A stretch of 64,000 nucleotides of DNA from Acidihalobacter_A sp037381185 (GTDB lineage Bacteria; Pseudomonadota; Gammaproteobacteria; DSM-5130; Acidihalobacteraceae), in assembly GCF_037381185.1 (NCBI RefSeq), contig NZ_JARRQY010000001.1:1-64000 (forward strand), given 5' to 3'. Within the stretch, counting starts at the first letter, position 1, and every line of letters begins with the position of its first letter. A program made the position numbers and the translations under genes. Positions 1 to 7,303 of this stretch are shown piece after piece. Under the pieces are notes generated by a model. That model saw only the letters and a list, made by a program, of their open reading frames with translations, had not been told where the DNA came from and searched no databases.

Positions 1-2
1 GC

Positions 3-119
3 ATCAGCGCCTCGACGCAGCAGACGGCGGGTGCGTCGCAGCAGACGGCGGCGGCGAGCGAGGAGCTGGCGCGCCTGGCGGCGCAGCTGCAGGGCCTGGT
101 CGGGCAGTTCAAGGTGTAG
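3..119 (+). CDS. Methyl-accepting chemotaxis protein, C-terminal end (partial)
   Basis: The window opens inside a reading frame whose last 38 residues are Ala/Gln/Glu/Ser-rich: repeated TQQTA and SQQTAAASEEL segments, then LARLAAQLQGLVGQFKV and a TAG stop at 117-119. Such heptad-like QQTAAA/SEEL segments followed by a short VGQFK(V) tail are typical of the distal cytoplasmic coiled coil of chemoreceptors, which signals to CheA/CheW. Everything upstream lies outside the window, so ligand domain and full length cannot be judged. The next gene is convergent. Confidence 0.7.
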   Translation: MSASTQQTAGASQQTAAASEELARLAAQLQGLVGQFKV

Positions 120-153
120 CCTGCAGCAACGTTTGTCGCGGCCTCGCAATGTT

Positions 154-696
154 CTAAAAACCGACCCTGTCGCCCTCGACGCGCATGCCTTCGTGGCGCA
201 GCAGCCAGCGTTTGCGCTCGATGCCGCCGCCGTAGCCGGTGAGTGTGCCGTTGACGCCGATGACGCGATGACAGGGAACCACCATGGCGATGGGATTGGC
301 GCCGTTGGCCAGGCCGACGGCGCGTACGGCTTTGGGCCGGCCGAGGCGCGAGGCCAGTTCCCCGTAGCTGAGCGTTTGTCCCGCGGGAATGTCCCGCAGG
401 GCGCGCCAGACCTCGCGCTGGAAAGGCGTGCCGTTGGTGGCGACGGACTGCACGGCGTCGAGCGCGCCGAGGTCCCCGGCGAAATACGCGGTCAGGGCTT
501 GGCCGGCCGGGCTTGGCGTGGTGGCCGGAACCAGCCGGTAGCCCTGCGCGCCGTAGTGACGGGTGAGCAGGCGTTGCAGCCGGTCGGGATGATCGGCGAA
601 TTCGACAACGCGCAAGCGGCCTTCGGCATCGGTGAGAATCAGCACTTCGCCGATCGGGCTGGTGAGGCGTTCGCTGTGCAGTACGAGTGCGTTCAT
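154..696 (-). CDS. ogt: Methylated-DNA--protein-cysteine methyltransferase (Ogt type)
   Basis: The 180-residue protein removes methyl groups from O6-methylguanine by irreversible transfer to its own cysteine. The active-site motif PCHRVIG is present near residues 145-151, preceded by the helix-turn-helix region (GELASRLGRPKAVRAVG) and followed by GYGGGIERKRWLL, all canonical. I start it at the ATG at 696 (MNALVLHSERL), because that ATG overlaps the TGA of the upstream Ada-AlkA gene in an ATGA junction; the frame stays open further upstream but only inside that gene. The overlap implies translational coupling, so both repair activities are probably made from one mRNA. Length is normal for Ogt/MGMT proteins. 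Confidence 0.93.
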   Translation of the reverse strand: MNALVLHSERLTSPIGEVLILTDAEGRLRVVEFADHPDRLQRLLTRHYGAQGYRLVPATTPSPAGQALTAYFAGDLGALDAVQSVATNGTPFQREVWRALRDIPAGQTLSYGELASRLGRPKAVRAVGLANGANPIAMVVPCHRVIGVNGTLTGYGGGIERKRWLLRHEGMRVEGDRVGF

Positions 697-2183
697 GTCG
701 GCGTGCTTGGGTAAGGTGTGGGATCGGGTTGCAGCCATAGGCGCAGAGCGGCATAGGCGCGCCACGGCCGCCATGCCTCGGCCCTGGCCAGGAGCTGGGC
801 CGGCTTTGGGCGGCCCGCGGGCGTTTCCAGTGCGCGCAGCAGGCCGAGGTCGGAGGCGGGAAAGGCATCGGGTTCGCGCAGTGCGCGCATGGAGATGTAC
901 TGCGCCGTCCACGGACCGATTCCGGGCAATCCGACGAGCTTGGCGACGGTCTCTTCCAGGGTTTCGAACGGGCGCAGCAGCTGCGCGTCTTCCGTCATTG
1001 CCCGGCCCAGCTTGCGCAGCGTTTCGGCGCGCGAGCGCGTTAGCCCCATGCCGGTCAGGTCCGCCGCGGCCAGGGCCGATGGCGCGGGGAACAAGGTGTG
1101 TACGTCTTGCGGGGCGCCTGGCGGCTGCGTTGCGATCGCTTCGCCCAAGGCTGCGGCCAGTCGGCCGGCCAGCGTGGTGGCCGCGGCGACGCTGATCTGC
1201 TGGCCGAGAATGGCGCGAACGGCCAGCTCGAAGCCGTGCCAGGCGCCCGGTACGCGCAGGCCGGGGCGCTGCGCTACGCGTGCGGCGAACAATGGATCGG
1301 AGGCCAGGTGGGCGTCGATGGCGGTGATGTCGGCATCGAGGTCGAACAGCCTGCGCAGCCGTGCGACCACGCTGCCCAGTGTGGAGACGCTGCCGCCGTG
1401 GATGGTCGCCAGCAGGTGATGGGTCTGTGGCGGGTGGCGCACTTCAAGCACACCCTGGGAACCATTCAGGGAAAAGCTTCGGCGATAGCGTTGGTCGTCG
1501 ACCGCTTCCACCCCGGGGATTGCGCGCAGGCGCAGGAAATCGAGCATGGCCGGCCAGTCGTAGGGTGGGCTGAACGGCAGCTTCAGCGTCACGCCGGCGG
1601 CGTCGTTACCCTCGGGCCGCAGGCCGCGGCGCAGCTCGCCGGGCGGGCGTCCGTAGGTTTGCTGCATGGCGGCGTTGAAACGGCGCACACTGCCGAATCC
1701 GGCCGCCACGGCGATGTCGGCCATGTTCAGTGAACTCTCCCCGAGAAGTTTCTTGGCGAACAGGATGCGATGCGCCTGGGCGACGGCGATGGGCGAGGCA
1801 CCGACGTGGCGATCGAACAGGCGCCGCAGATGGCGCGCGCTCACGCCTAGCCGTTCGGCGAGACCGTCCACGCCGGTTTCGTTGAACGCGCCTTCCGAGA
1901 TGAGATGAAGCGCGCGGGAAACCGTACTGGCCGTGCCGCGCCAGCCGGCGATGCCGGGCGTCAGCTCGGGACGGCAGCGCAGGCAGGGCCGCAGACCCAT
2001 GCGATGGGCTGCCGCGGCGCTGGGTAGGAACACGCAGTTTTCGGGTTTCGGCGGAGTGGCGGGGCAGATCGGTCGGCAGTAGATTCCGGTCGATACGACG
2101 CCGGTGTAGAAAACACCGTCGAAACGGGCGTCGCGCGTGAGCAGCGCCCGGTAGCAGGCATCGTGGTCGAGGTCGGTATGCAT
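693..2183 (-). CDS. alkA: Ada N-terminal/AraC regulator fused to AlkA 3-methyladenine DNA glycosylase
   Basis: A 496-residue fusion. Residues about 1-80 form the Ada methyl-phosphotriester zinc domain, with YCRPICPA and PCLRCRPE supplying the four cysteines. Residues about 90-180 are an AraC-type helix-turn-helix (LAERLGVSARHLRRLFDRH). The rest is AlkA with the helix-hairpin-helix LPGIGPWTAQYI and the catalytic Asp in PASDLGL. In the known family the Ada domain senses methylation and activates transcription while AlkA excises alkylated bases. The Ada O6-methylguanine domain is missing from this chain and is supplied by the overlapping ogt gene. The start at 2183 (MHTDLDHDACYRAL) fits domain borders; an in-frame start 24 nt upstream would add residues not expected in the family. 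Confidence 0.92.
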   Translation of the reverse strand: MHTDLDHDACYRALLTRDARFDGVFYTGVVSTGIYCRPICPATPPKPENCVFLPSAAAAHRMGLRPCLRCRPELTPGIAGWRGTASTVSRALHLISEGAFNETGVDGLAERLGVSARHLRRLFDRHVGASPIAVAQAHRILFAKKLLGESSLNMADIAVAAGFGSVRRFNAAMQQTYGRPPGELRRGLRPEGNDAAGVTLKLPFSPPYDWPAMLDFLRLRAIPGVEAVDDQRYRRSFSLNGSQGVLEVRHPPQTHHLLATIHGGSVSTLGSVVARLRRLFDLDADITAIDAHLASDPLFAARVAQRPGLRVPGAWHGFELAVRAILGQQISVAAATTLAGRLAAALGEAIATQPPGAPQDVHTLFPAPSALAAADLTGMGLTRSRAETLRKLGRAMTEDAQLLRPFETLEETVAKLVGLPGIGPWTAQYISMRALREPDAFPASDLGLLRALETPAGRPKPAQLLARAEAWRPWRAYAALRLWLQPDPTPYPSTPT

Positions 2184-2189
2184 GCGGGC

Positions 2190-2195
2190 AGTATA
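2190..2195 (-). promoter_or_regulatory. Candidate -10 box (TATACT) for the alkA-ogt pair
   Basis: Read on the minus strand, TATACT lies 6 nt upstream of the chosen ATG at 2183, which would put the transcription start at or next to the start codon, i.e. a leaderless message. No convincing -35 box is seen at 17 nt spacing (CATTCC), as would be expected for an activator-dependent promoter. Confidence 0.35.
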
Positions 2196-2264
2196 GAAGA
2201 CCAGCAAGCCCCGGAATGGCTGTTTTCGGACCTTATGAAGGAACTGCCGCAGCTTCGGCCATCG

Positions 2265-2759
2265 TCAGGTATTGCCGCTGGATGAGTCGTTCCAGTTTTC
2301 CTTCACCGCTTCCATGACCACGTTGGTGGAGGTGCTGGAAACGTAAGGCAGGGTGGAGATCAGTTCGCCCAGGACGTGCCGGTAGCGGTGGATGTCGCGG
2401 GTCCGGACCTTGAGCAGATAGTCGAAGTGGCCGGCGATCATGTGGCATTCCTCGACTTCCTTGATTTGCTTCACTGCCGCGTTGAATCGCTTGAGCGCGT
2501 CTTCCTGGGTGTTGGTGAGCTTGACCTCGGCGAAGGCGACGTGTTCGAGCCCGATCTTGGCGGGATTCAGGACGGCTTTGAATCCATCGATATAGCCCTC
2601 GCGGACGAGGCGCTTGAAACGGACCTGGCAGGGGGTTTTCGATAGCCCGACGCGGGCGGCTAGGTCCGTGATCGAGATGCGTCCGTCCTCGGCAAGCGTG
2701 TCGAGGATTTTTGCATCGAACGAGTCAATTTCACTTTTATTTTGGAGTTTTGTGGGCAT
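2265..2759 (-). CDS. Lrp/AsnC-family regulator, probably PutR-like activator of putA
   Basis: This 164-residue protein has the family layout: an N-terminal winged helix (about residues 15-65, DAKILDTLAEDGRISI and LAARVGLSKTPCQVRFKRL) and a C-terminal RAM effector domain (about 70-155, HMIAGHFDYLLKVRT). It is divergent from putA across about 360 bp. In several proteobacteria an Lrp-type PutR/BkdR-like protein activates putA in response to proline. That fits here because the adjacent PutA starts directly in its proline dehydrogenase region and has no ribbon-helix-helix repressor domain. The regulator identity is inferred from family and position. Confidence 0.85.
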   Translation of the reverse strand: MPTKLQNKSEIDSFDAKILDTLAEDGRISITDLAARVGLSKTPCQVRFKRLVREGYIDGFKAVLNPAKIGLEHVAFAEVKLTNTQEDALKRFNAAVKQIKEVEECHMIAGHFDYLLKVRTRDIHRYRHVLGELISTLPYVSSTSTNVVMEAVKENWNDSSSGNT

Positions 2760-3119
2760 TTATATTAGATGTAATGTGAAAATAAAGTCATTATAGCTTT
2801 GATGCTTTTAATTAAGGTAAAAAAGACTTCGCCGCCTGATTTATTCTGGGCGCAAATCGGCGGGAGACGAGCTTTTGCGATGAACTTGGTTCTCCGGGCC
2901 GATAGGAGCCTGTTCGAAGGGCGCTGCAATAGCGTCTGAACCGCGATCGCAAGTCTCGCACCCTTCGGACGGTACGGCCGAGCGTATGCGCACCTGCCAT
3001 GCTATGAGTATCTAAGGCGTGTCCACGGTTGCGTATCGAAATCCGCCAAGCCCATGGATTGCCGGGGCTTGCAGGGTTGTCGGCATTTGACGTTCCACAA
3101 TCATCCGGCGGGCTTTCCC
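2760..3119. promoter_or_regulatory. Divergent putR-putA control region
   Basis: A non-coding stretch of about 360 bp. The putR-proximal 60 bp are very AT-rich (TATATTAGATGTAATG around 2761-2776, then AAAATAAAG), which is where divergent promoters and Lrp-type binding would be expected. The remainder is GC-rich. A segment near 2850-2866 (GGGCGCAAATCGGCGG) closely resembles one at about 25430-25445 in the repeat element further along, so part of this spacer may be repeat-derived. No open frame here looks protein-coding. Confidence 0.5.
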
Positions 3120-6100
3120 ATGCAGAATCCACAGATCGATTCGATTTCCTCCGATACCGGCGTACGGCCTCCGTTTGCGCGCTTCGCGCCGCCGATCAGG
3201 CCGCAAAGCGAACTGCGTCAGGCCATTACGGCGGCGTATCGGCGTCCGGAGCCCGAGTGTCTGGAACCGCTGATCGAGGCGGCCAGCTTCGCCGAGCCCT
3301 TGAAGGAGAGCATTGCGGCAACCGCGCGTAAGCTGGTCACGGCGCTGCGCGCCAAGCACAGCGGCGGCGGCGGCGTTCAGGGTCTGGTGCAGGAGTATTC
3401 GCTGTCCAGCCAGGAAGGTGTGGCGTTGATGTGTCTTGCCGAGGCCTTGCTGCGCGTTCCAGATGCCGCGACGCGCGATGCGCTCATTCGGGACAAGATA
3501 TCCACGGGAAATTGGAAATCGCATATCGGCGACGGGCGCTCGCTGTTCGTTAACGCTGCGACCTGGGGCCTGGTGGTGACTGGCAGGCTCACCGCAACGG
3601 TCAGCGAGCGCAATCTGCTGAGCGCTCTGACCCGCATCGTAGCCCGTTACGGCGAACCAGTCATTCGCAGCGCCGTGGATCGAGCGATGCGGATGATGGG
3701 CGAGCAGTTCGTCACCGGTCAGACGATAGGAGAGGCTCTAAAGCGCGCCCGTTCCCTGGAGGTTCGCGGGTATCGCTATTCGTACGACATGCTCGGGGAG
3801 GCCGCCATGACCGCAGCCGACGCGCAGCGCTATTACGACGACTACGAGCAGGCTATCCACGCTATTGGGCGTGCCTCCGACGGTAGGGGCGTCTACGAAG
3901 GTCCTGGCATCTCCATCAAGCTGTCGGCGTTGCATCCGCGCTACGTTCGCGCCCAGGCGGATCGAGTGATGGGCGAGCTGTTGCCCCGGGTCAAGGCGCT
4001 CGCGGTGCTGGCCGGACAGTACGACATCGGTCTCAATATCGATGCCGAGGAAGCCGACCGCCTGGAATTGTCTCTGGACCTGCTGGAGGAACTTTGCCTT
4101 GATCCTGACCTGAAGGACTGGAATGGCCTCGGTTTCGTGGTGCAGGCGTACGGCAAGCGCTGTCCGTATGTGCTCGACTATGTCATCGATCTGGCGCGGC
4201 GGGCGGGGCGTCGGATCATGCTGCGGCTGGTAAAGGGCGCGTATTGGGATGCGGAGATAAAGCGGGCCCAGGTGGACGGTCTGGAGGATTTTCCCGTTTA
4301 TACCCGCAAGGTTCATACGGACGTCGCCTATATCGCCTGCGCCCGCAAGCTGTTGGGAGCGTTGGATGCGGTGTTCCCGCAGTTCGCGACGCACAACGCC
4401 CAGACGCTGGCCAGCATCTATCATCTGGCGGGGCCGGATTTCGAGCTTGGAGAATACGAGTTCCAGTGTCTGCACGGCATGGGTGAGCCGTTGTACGACG
4501 AGGTCGTTGGCAAGGGGAAGTTGGACCGGCCCTGCCGTATTTACGCGCCGGTTGGTACGCACGAAACCCTGTTGGCCTACCTGGTGCGCCGTCTGTTGGA
4601 GAACGGCGCGAATTCATCCTTCGTGAACTGCATTTCGGATTCGAAGGTGTCCGTTGATACGCTGATCGCGGATCCGGTGGAGACCGTCGAGGCGATGCCG
4701 TCGCCGGGAGCGCCGCACGAACTGATTTCCTCCCCGGCCTCCCTGTACGGAGAGGCGAGGGTGAATTCCAAAGGCATCGATCTTTCCAACGAAGCGGCGT
4801 TGGCCGATCTGTCGCAGACGCTTGCCGATAGCGCCGCCGCACAGTGGCACGCGCTTCCTATTCTCGCCGACGGTTCGACGGACGGCGTCACGCGTCCGAT
4901 CCTCAATCCCGCCGATCATCGCGATCAGGTTGGCCAGGTGACCGAACTCAGGGCCGAGGACGCCGCAGGCGTGGTGAGGACCGCGGCCGACAGCGCGGCA
5001 AGCTGGGCGTCCGTGTCCCCGGCCGAGCGTGCCGCCTGCCTGGAGCGCGCGGCGGACATCATGCAGTCCCGCATCGGGACGCTGATGGGCATCGCCATGC
5101 GCGAGGCCGGCAAGTCGGCGGCGAATGCCGTCGGCGAGGTACGCGAAGCGATCGACATGCTGAGGTACTACGCGCAACAGGCGCGCGATACCCTGACCAC
5201 CGGGCAGACTCCGCTTGGCCCGGTGGTGTGCATCAGCCCGTGGAATTTCCCTCTGGCCATCTTCACCGGGCAGGTGTCCGCGGCACTGGCAGCAGGCAAT
5301 CCCGTGCTCGCGAAGCCCGCCGAGGAGACGCCTATCATCGCCTCCGAGGGCGTGAAGATCCTCCATGCCGCCGGTATCCCCAGGGGCGTTCTGCAGTTCG
5401 TGCCCGGTGACGGCAGCGTGGGCGCGGCGCTGGTCGGCGCGCAAGAGACCGCCGGCGTCATGTTCACCGGTTCCACCGAAGTGGCCAAGTTGATCCAGAA
5501 ACAACTGGCCGCGCGCGTTTCCGACCAAGGCAAGCCGATTCCGCTGATTGCCGAAACCGGTGGCCAGAACGCCATGATCGTCGATTCCTCGGCATTGGCC
5601 GAGCAGGTCGTGGCCGACGTGATCGCTTCGGCGTTCGACAGCGCCGGCCAGCGCTGCTCGGCGCTGCGGGTGCTCTGCCTGCAGGAGGAGATCGCGGACA
5701 GGACCCTGCAGATGCTCAAGGGTGCGCTGCAAGAGCTGCGCCTTGGGTGCACCGATAGCCTCAACGTCGACATCGGGCCGGTCATCAGTGCGGAAGCCAA
5801 GGCGGACATCGAACGGCATATCGAGCGGATGCGTGGTCTTGGCAGGCCGGTCGAGCAGCTGACGCTGCCGGACGGCGCGCAGGAGGGTACGTTCGTCGCG
5901 CCGACCATCATCGAGTTGGAGGAGCTGTCCGACCTGCAACGGGAGGTGTTCGGTCCCGTCCTGCACGTCATCCGCTATCGCCGCAGCGAGGTCGATCGTT
6001 TGATCGACGATATCAACGCGTCCGGCTACGGCCTTACCTTCGGTTTGCATACCCGGCTCGACGAGACCATCGAGCATGTGACCGGCCGGGTCAAGGTCGG

Positions 6101-6827
6101 CAATCTCTACGTCAATCGAAACATCATCGGGGCCGTGGTCGGCGTGCAGCCTTTCGGTGGGCGCGGTCTGTCCGGCACCGGTCCGAAAGCCGGTGGCCCG
6201 CTCTACATCGGCCGTATCGTGCAACGTGCCCCTGTGGCGCCGCGGGACGAGACCGTCCAGGTGAATCCGCTCCTGACCGCATATGTTTCCTGGCTCGGCG
6301 GCAAGGGGGAGGGGGATGCAGCGAGGGCGGTGCGAGCCTGCTCCGATCGGTCCTCGCTCGGTCTCGAGAAGGAACTGCCAGGCCCGGTCGGCGAGCTGAA
6401 TCTCTACGCATTGCATCCCCGCGGCCGGATTTTGCTGGTGCCACAGACCGAAGAGGGGCTGTACCGGCAACTCGCGGCCGTGCTGGCGACCGGTAATTCG
6501 GCTGTGATCGATGCCGGATCGGGTTTGGAAGCGGTTCTTTCGGGCTTGCCCGAGGCGGTACGCGGACGCGTGTCCTGGACGAAGGACTGGGAGCAGGACG
6601 GACCCTTCTCCGGCGCTCTGGTCGAAGGCGACGACGGGCAGGTCGTACAGGTCAGCAGCAGACTTGCGGAGCTGTCCGGTCCGTTGGTCCTGATGCAGGC
6701 GGCGACGACGCAGGAGCTGCTGCAGGACCCGCAGGCCTACTGCCTCAACTGGCTGCTGGAGGAAGTGGCCACTTCGATCAACACGGCGGCGGCCGGAGGC
6801 AATGCCAGTCTGATGGCGATCGGCTAG
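3120..6827 (+). CDS. putA: Bifunctional proline dehydrogenase / L-glutamate gamma-semialdehyde dehydrogenase
   Basis: The 1235-residue enzyme oxidises proline to glutamate in two steps with FAD then NAD+. The proline dehydrogenase barrel occupies roughly residues 60-480 (GPGISIKLSALHPRY, RLVKGAYWDAEIKRAQ, FATHNAQTL). The aldehyde dehydrogenase module covers about 550-1020, with PWNFPLAIFTGQ, the catalytic Glu in AETGGQNAMIVD and the catalytic Cys in SAGQRCSALRVL. A C-terminal ALDH-like domain and the terminal tail follow, as in long PutA forms. There is no N-terminal ribbon-helix-helix DNA-binding domain, so it should not be autoregulatory; the divergent Lrp-type protein probably replaces that role. 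I use the ATG at 3120 (MQNPQIDS); the frame is open to 3054. Confidence 0.95.
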   Translation: MQNPQIDSISSDTGVRPPFARFAPPIRPQSELRQAITAAYRRPEPECLEPLIEAASFAEPLKESIAATARKLVTALRAKHSGGGGVQGLVQEYSLSSQEGVALMCLAEALLRVPDAATRDALIRDKISTGNWKSHIGDGRSLFVNAATWGLVVTGRLTATVSERNLLSALTRIVARYGEPVIRSAVDRAMRMMGEQFVTGQTIGEALKRARSLEVRGYRYSYDMLGEAAMTAADAQRYYDDYEQAIHAIGRASDGRGVYEGPGISIKLSALHPRYVRAQADRVMGELLPRVKALAVLAGQYDIGLNIDAEEADRLELSLDLLEELCLDPDLKDWNGLGFVVQAYGKRCPYVLDYVIDLARRAGRRIMLRLVKGAYWDAEIKRAQVDGLEDFPVYTRKVHTDVAYIACARKLLGALDAVFPQFATHNAQTLASIYHLAGPDFELGEYEFQCLHGMGEPLYDEVVGKGKLDRPCRIYAPVGTHETLLAYLVRRLLENGANSSFVNCISDSKVSVDTLIADPVETVEAMPSPGAPHELISSPASLYGEARVNSKGIDLSNEAALADLSQTLADSAAAQWHALPILADGSTDGVTRPILNPADHRDQVGQVTELRAEDAAGVVRTAADSAASWASVSPAERAACLERAADIMQSRIGTLMGIAMREAGKSAANAVGEVREAIDMLRYYAQQARDTLTTGQTPLGPVVCISPWNFPLAIFTGQVSAALAAGNPVLAKPAEETPIIASEGVKILHAAGIPRGVLQFVPGDGSVGAALVGAQETAGVMFTGSTEVAKLIQKQLAARVSDQGKPIPLIAETGGQNAMIVDSSALAEQVVADVIASAFDSAGQRCSALRVLCLQEEIADRTLQMLKGALQELRLGCTDSLNVDIGPVISAEAKADIERHIERMRGLGRPVEQLTLPDGAQEGTFVAPTIIELEELSDLQREVFGPVLHVIRYRRSEVDRLIDDINASGYGLTFGLHTRLDETIEHVTGRVKVGNLYVNRNIIGAVVGVQPFGGRGLSGTGPKAGGPLYIGRIVQRAPVAPRDETVQVNPLLTAYVSWLGGKGEGDAARAVRACSDRSSLGLEKELPGPVGELNLYALHPRGRILLVPQTEEGLYRQLAAVLATGNSAVIDAGSGLEAVLSGLPEAVRGRVSWTKDWEQDGPFSGALVEGDDGQVVQVSSRLAELSGPLVLMQAATTQELLQDPQAYCLNWLLEEVATSINTAAAGGNASLMAIG

Positions 6828-6841
6828 TCGACGAGCGGGGC

Positions 6842-6865
6842 GGAGCGCGCGCCTGCGCGCGTTCC
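6842..6865 (+). terminator. GC-rich hairpin after putA
   Basis: Arms GGAGCGCGCG (6842-6851) and CGCGCGTTCC (6856-6865) pair at nine of ten positions around a 4-nt loop, 15 bp after the putA stop. No T-run follows, so it is at best a factor-dependent or weak terminator. Confidence 0.35.
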
Positions 6866-7048
6866 GACTTGGCGGAATCGGTGCCGGCTACGCTGGGAGG
6901 CATAACGATGCACGATGCCGTGCGACCGGCTGCGGATCTCGATGTTATCCGGGAGTCTGACGTGTCACACGGACGTGTGATGACCCTGCGCGAAAACCGG
7001 CGATTCCTGATCGGACGATTCTCAGGGATGCTGAATTTTCGATAGAAA

Positions 7049-7135
7049 TGGTGCCGAGGAGAGGACTTGAACCTCCACGGGGTTTCCCCCACTAGCACCT
7101 GAAGCTAGCGCGTCTACCAATTCCGCCACCTCGGC
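7049..7135 (-). tRNA. leuT-like: tRNA-Leu (anticodon CAG)
   Basis: The minus strand gives an 87-nt class II tRNA with encoded CCA. The acceptor arm GCCGAGG pairs with CCTCGGC; the D arm contains AATTGGTAGAC; the anticodon stem CTAGC/GCTAG encloses the 7-nt loop TTCAGGT, so the anticodon is CAG (reads CTG). A long variable arm (TGGGGGAAACCCCG) and the T arm with GGTTCAAGTCC follow. The long variable arm and sequence match leucine tRNAs. It lies alone between putA and rnr. Confidence 0.95.
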
Positions 7136-7303
7136 ATTGCGGGGCTGGCCCGCAACAGGAGGCGCAATTTACAGCGCGCTTTCGTGCTTGTCAATGCATT
7201 ATGATGGTGTTTTGGCTTCATTGGCGTTTCCCTGCGCGGGAGCGCTTGATTTTCAAGGCGTGTCGGTTCGGGAACGGACCTTCGCGTCGCATTCAGGATA
7301 TCT

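Noticed and set aside
3012..3524. 170-codon minus-strand frame at the putA start
   Set aside because: Overlaps the conserved PutA coding region and part of the promoter; no recognisable domain.
4614..6470. 618-codon minus-strand frame inside putA
   Set aside because: Antisense shadow of the conserved aldehyde dehydrogenase region; its product is rich in Gly, Arg and His without any family motif.
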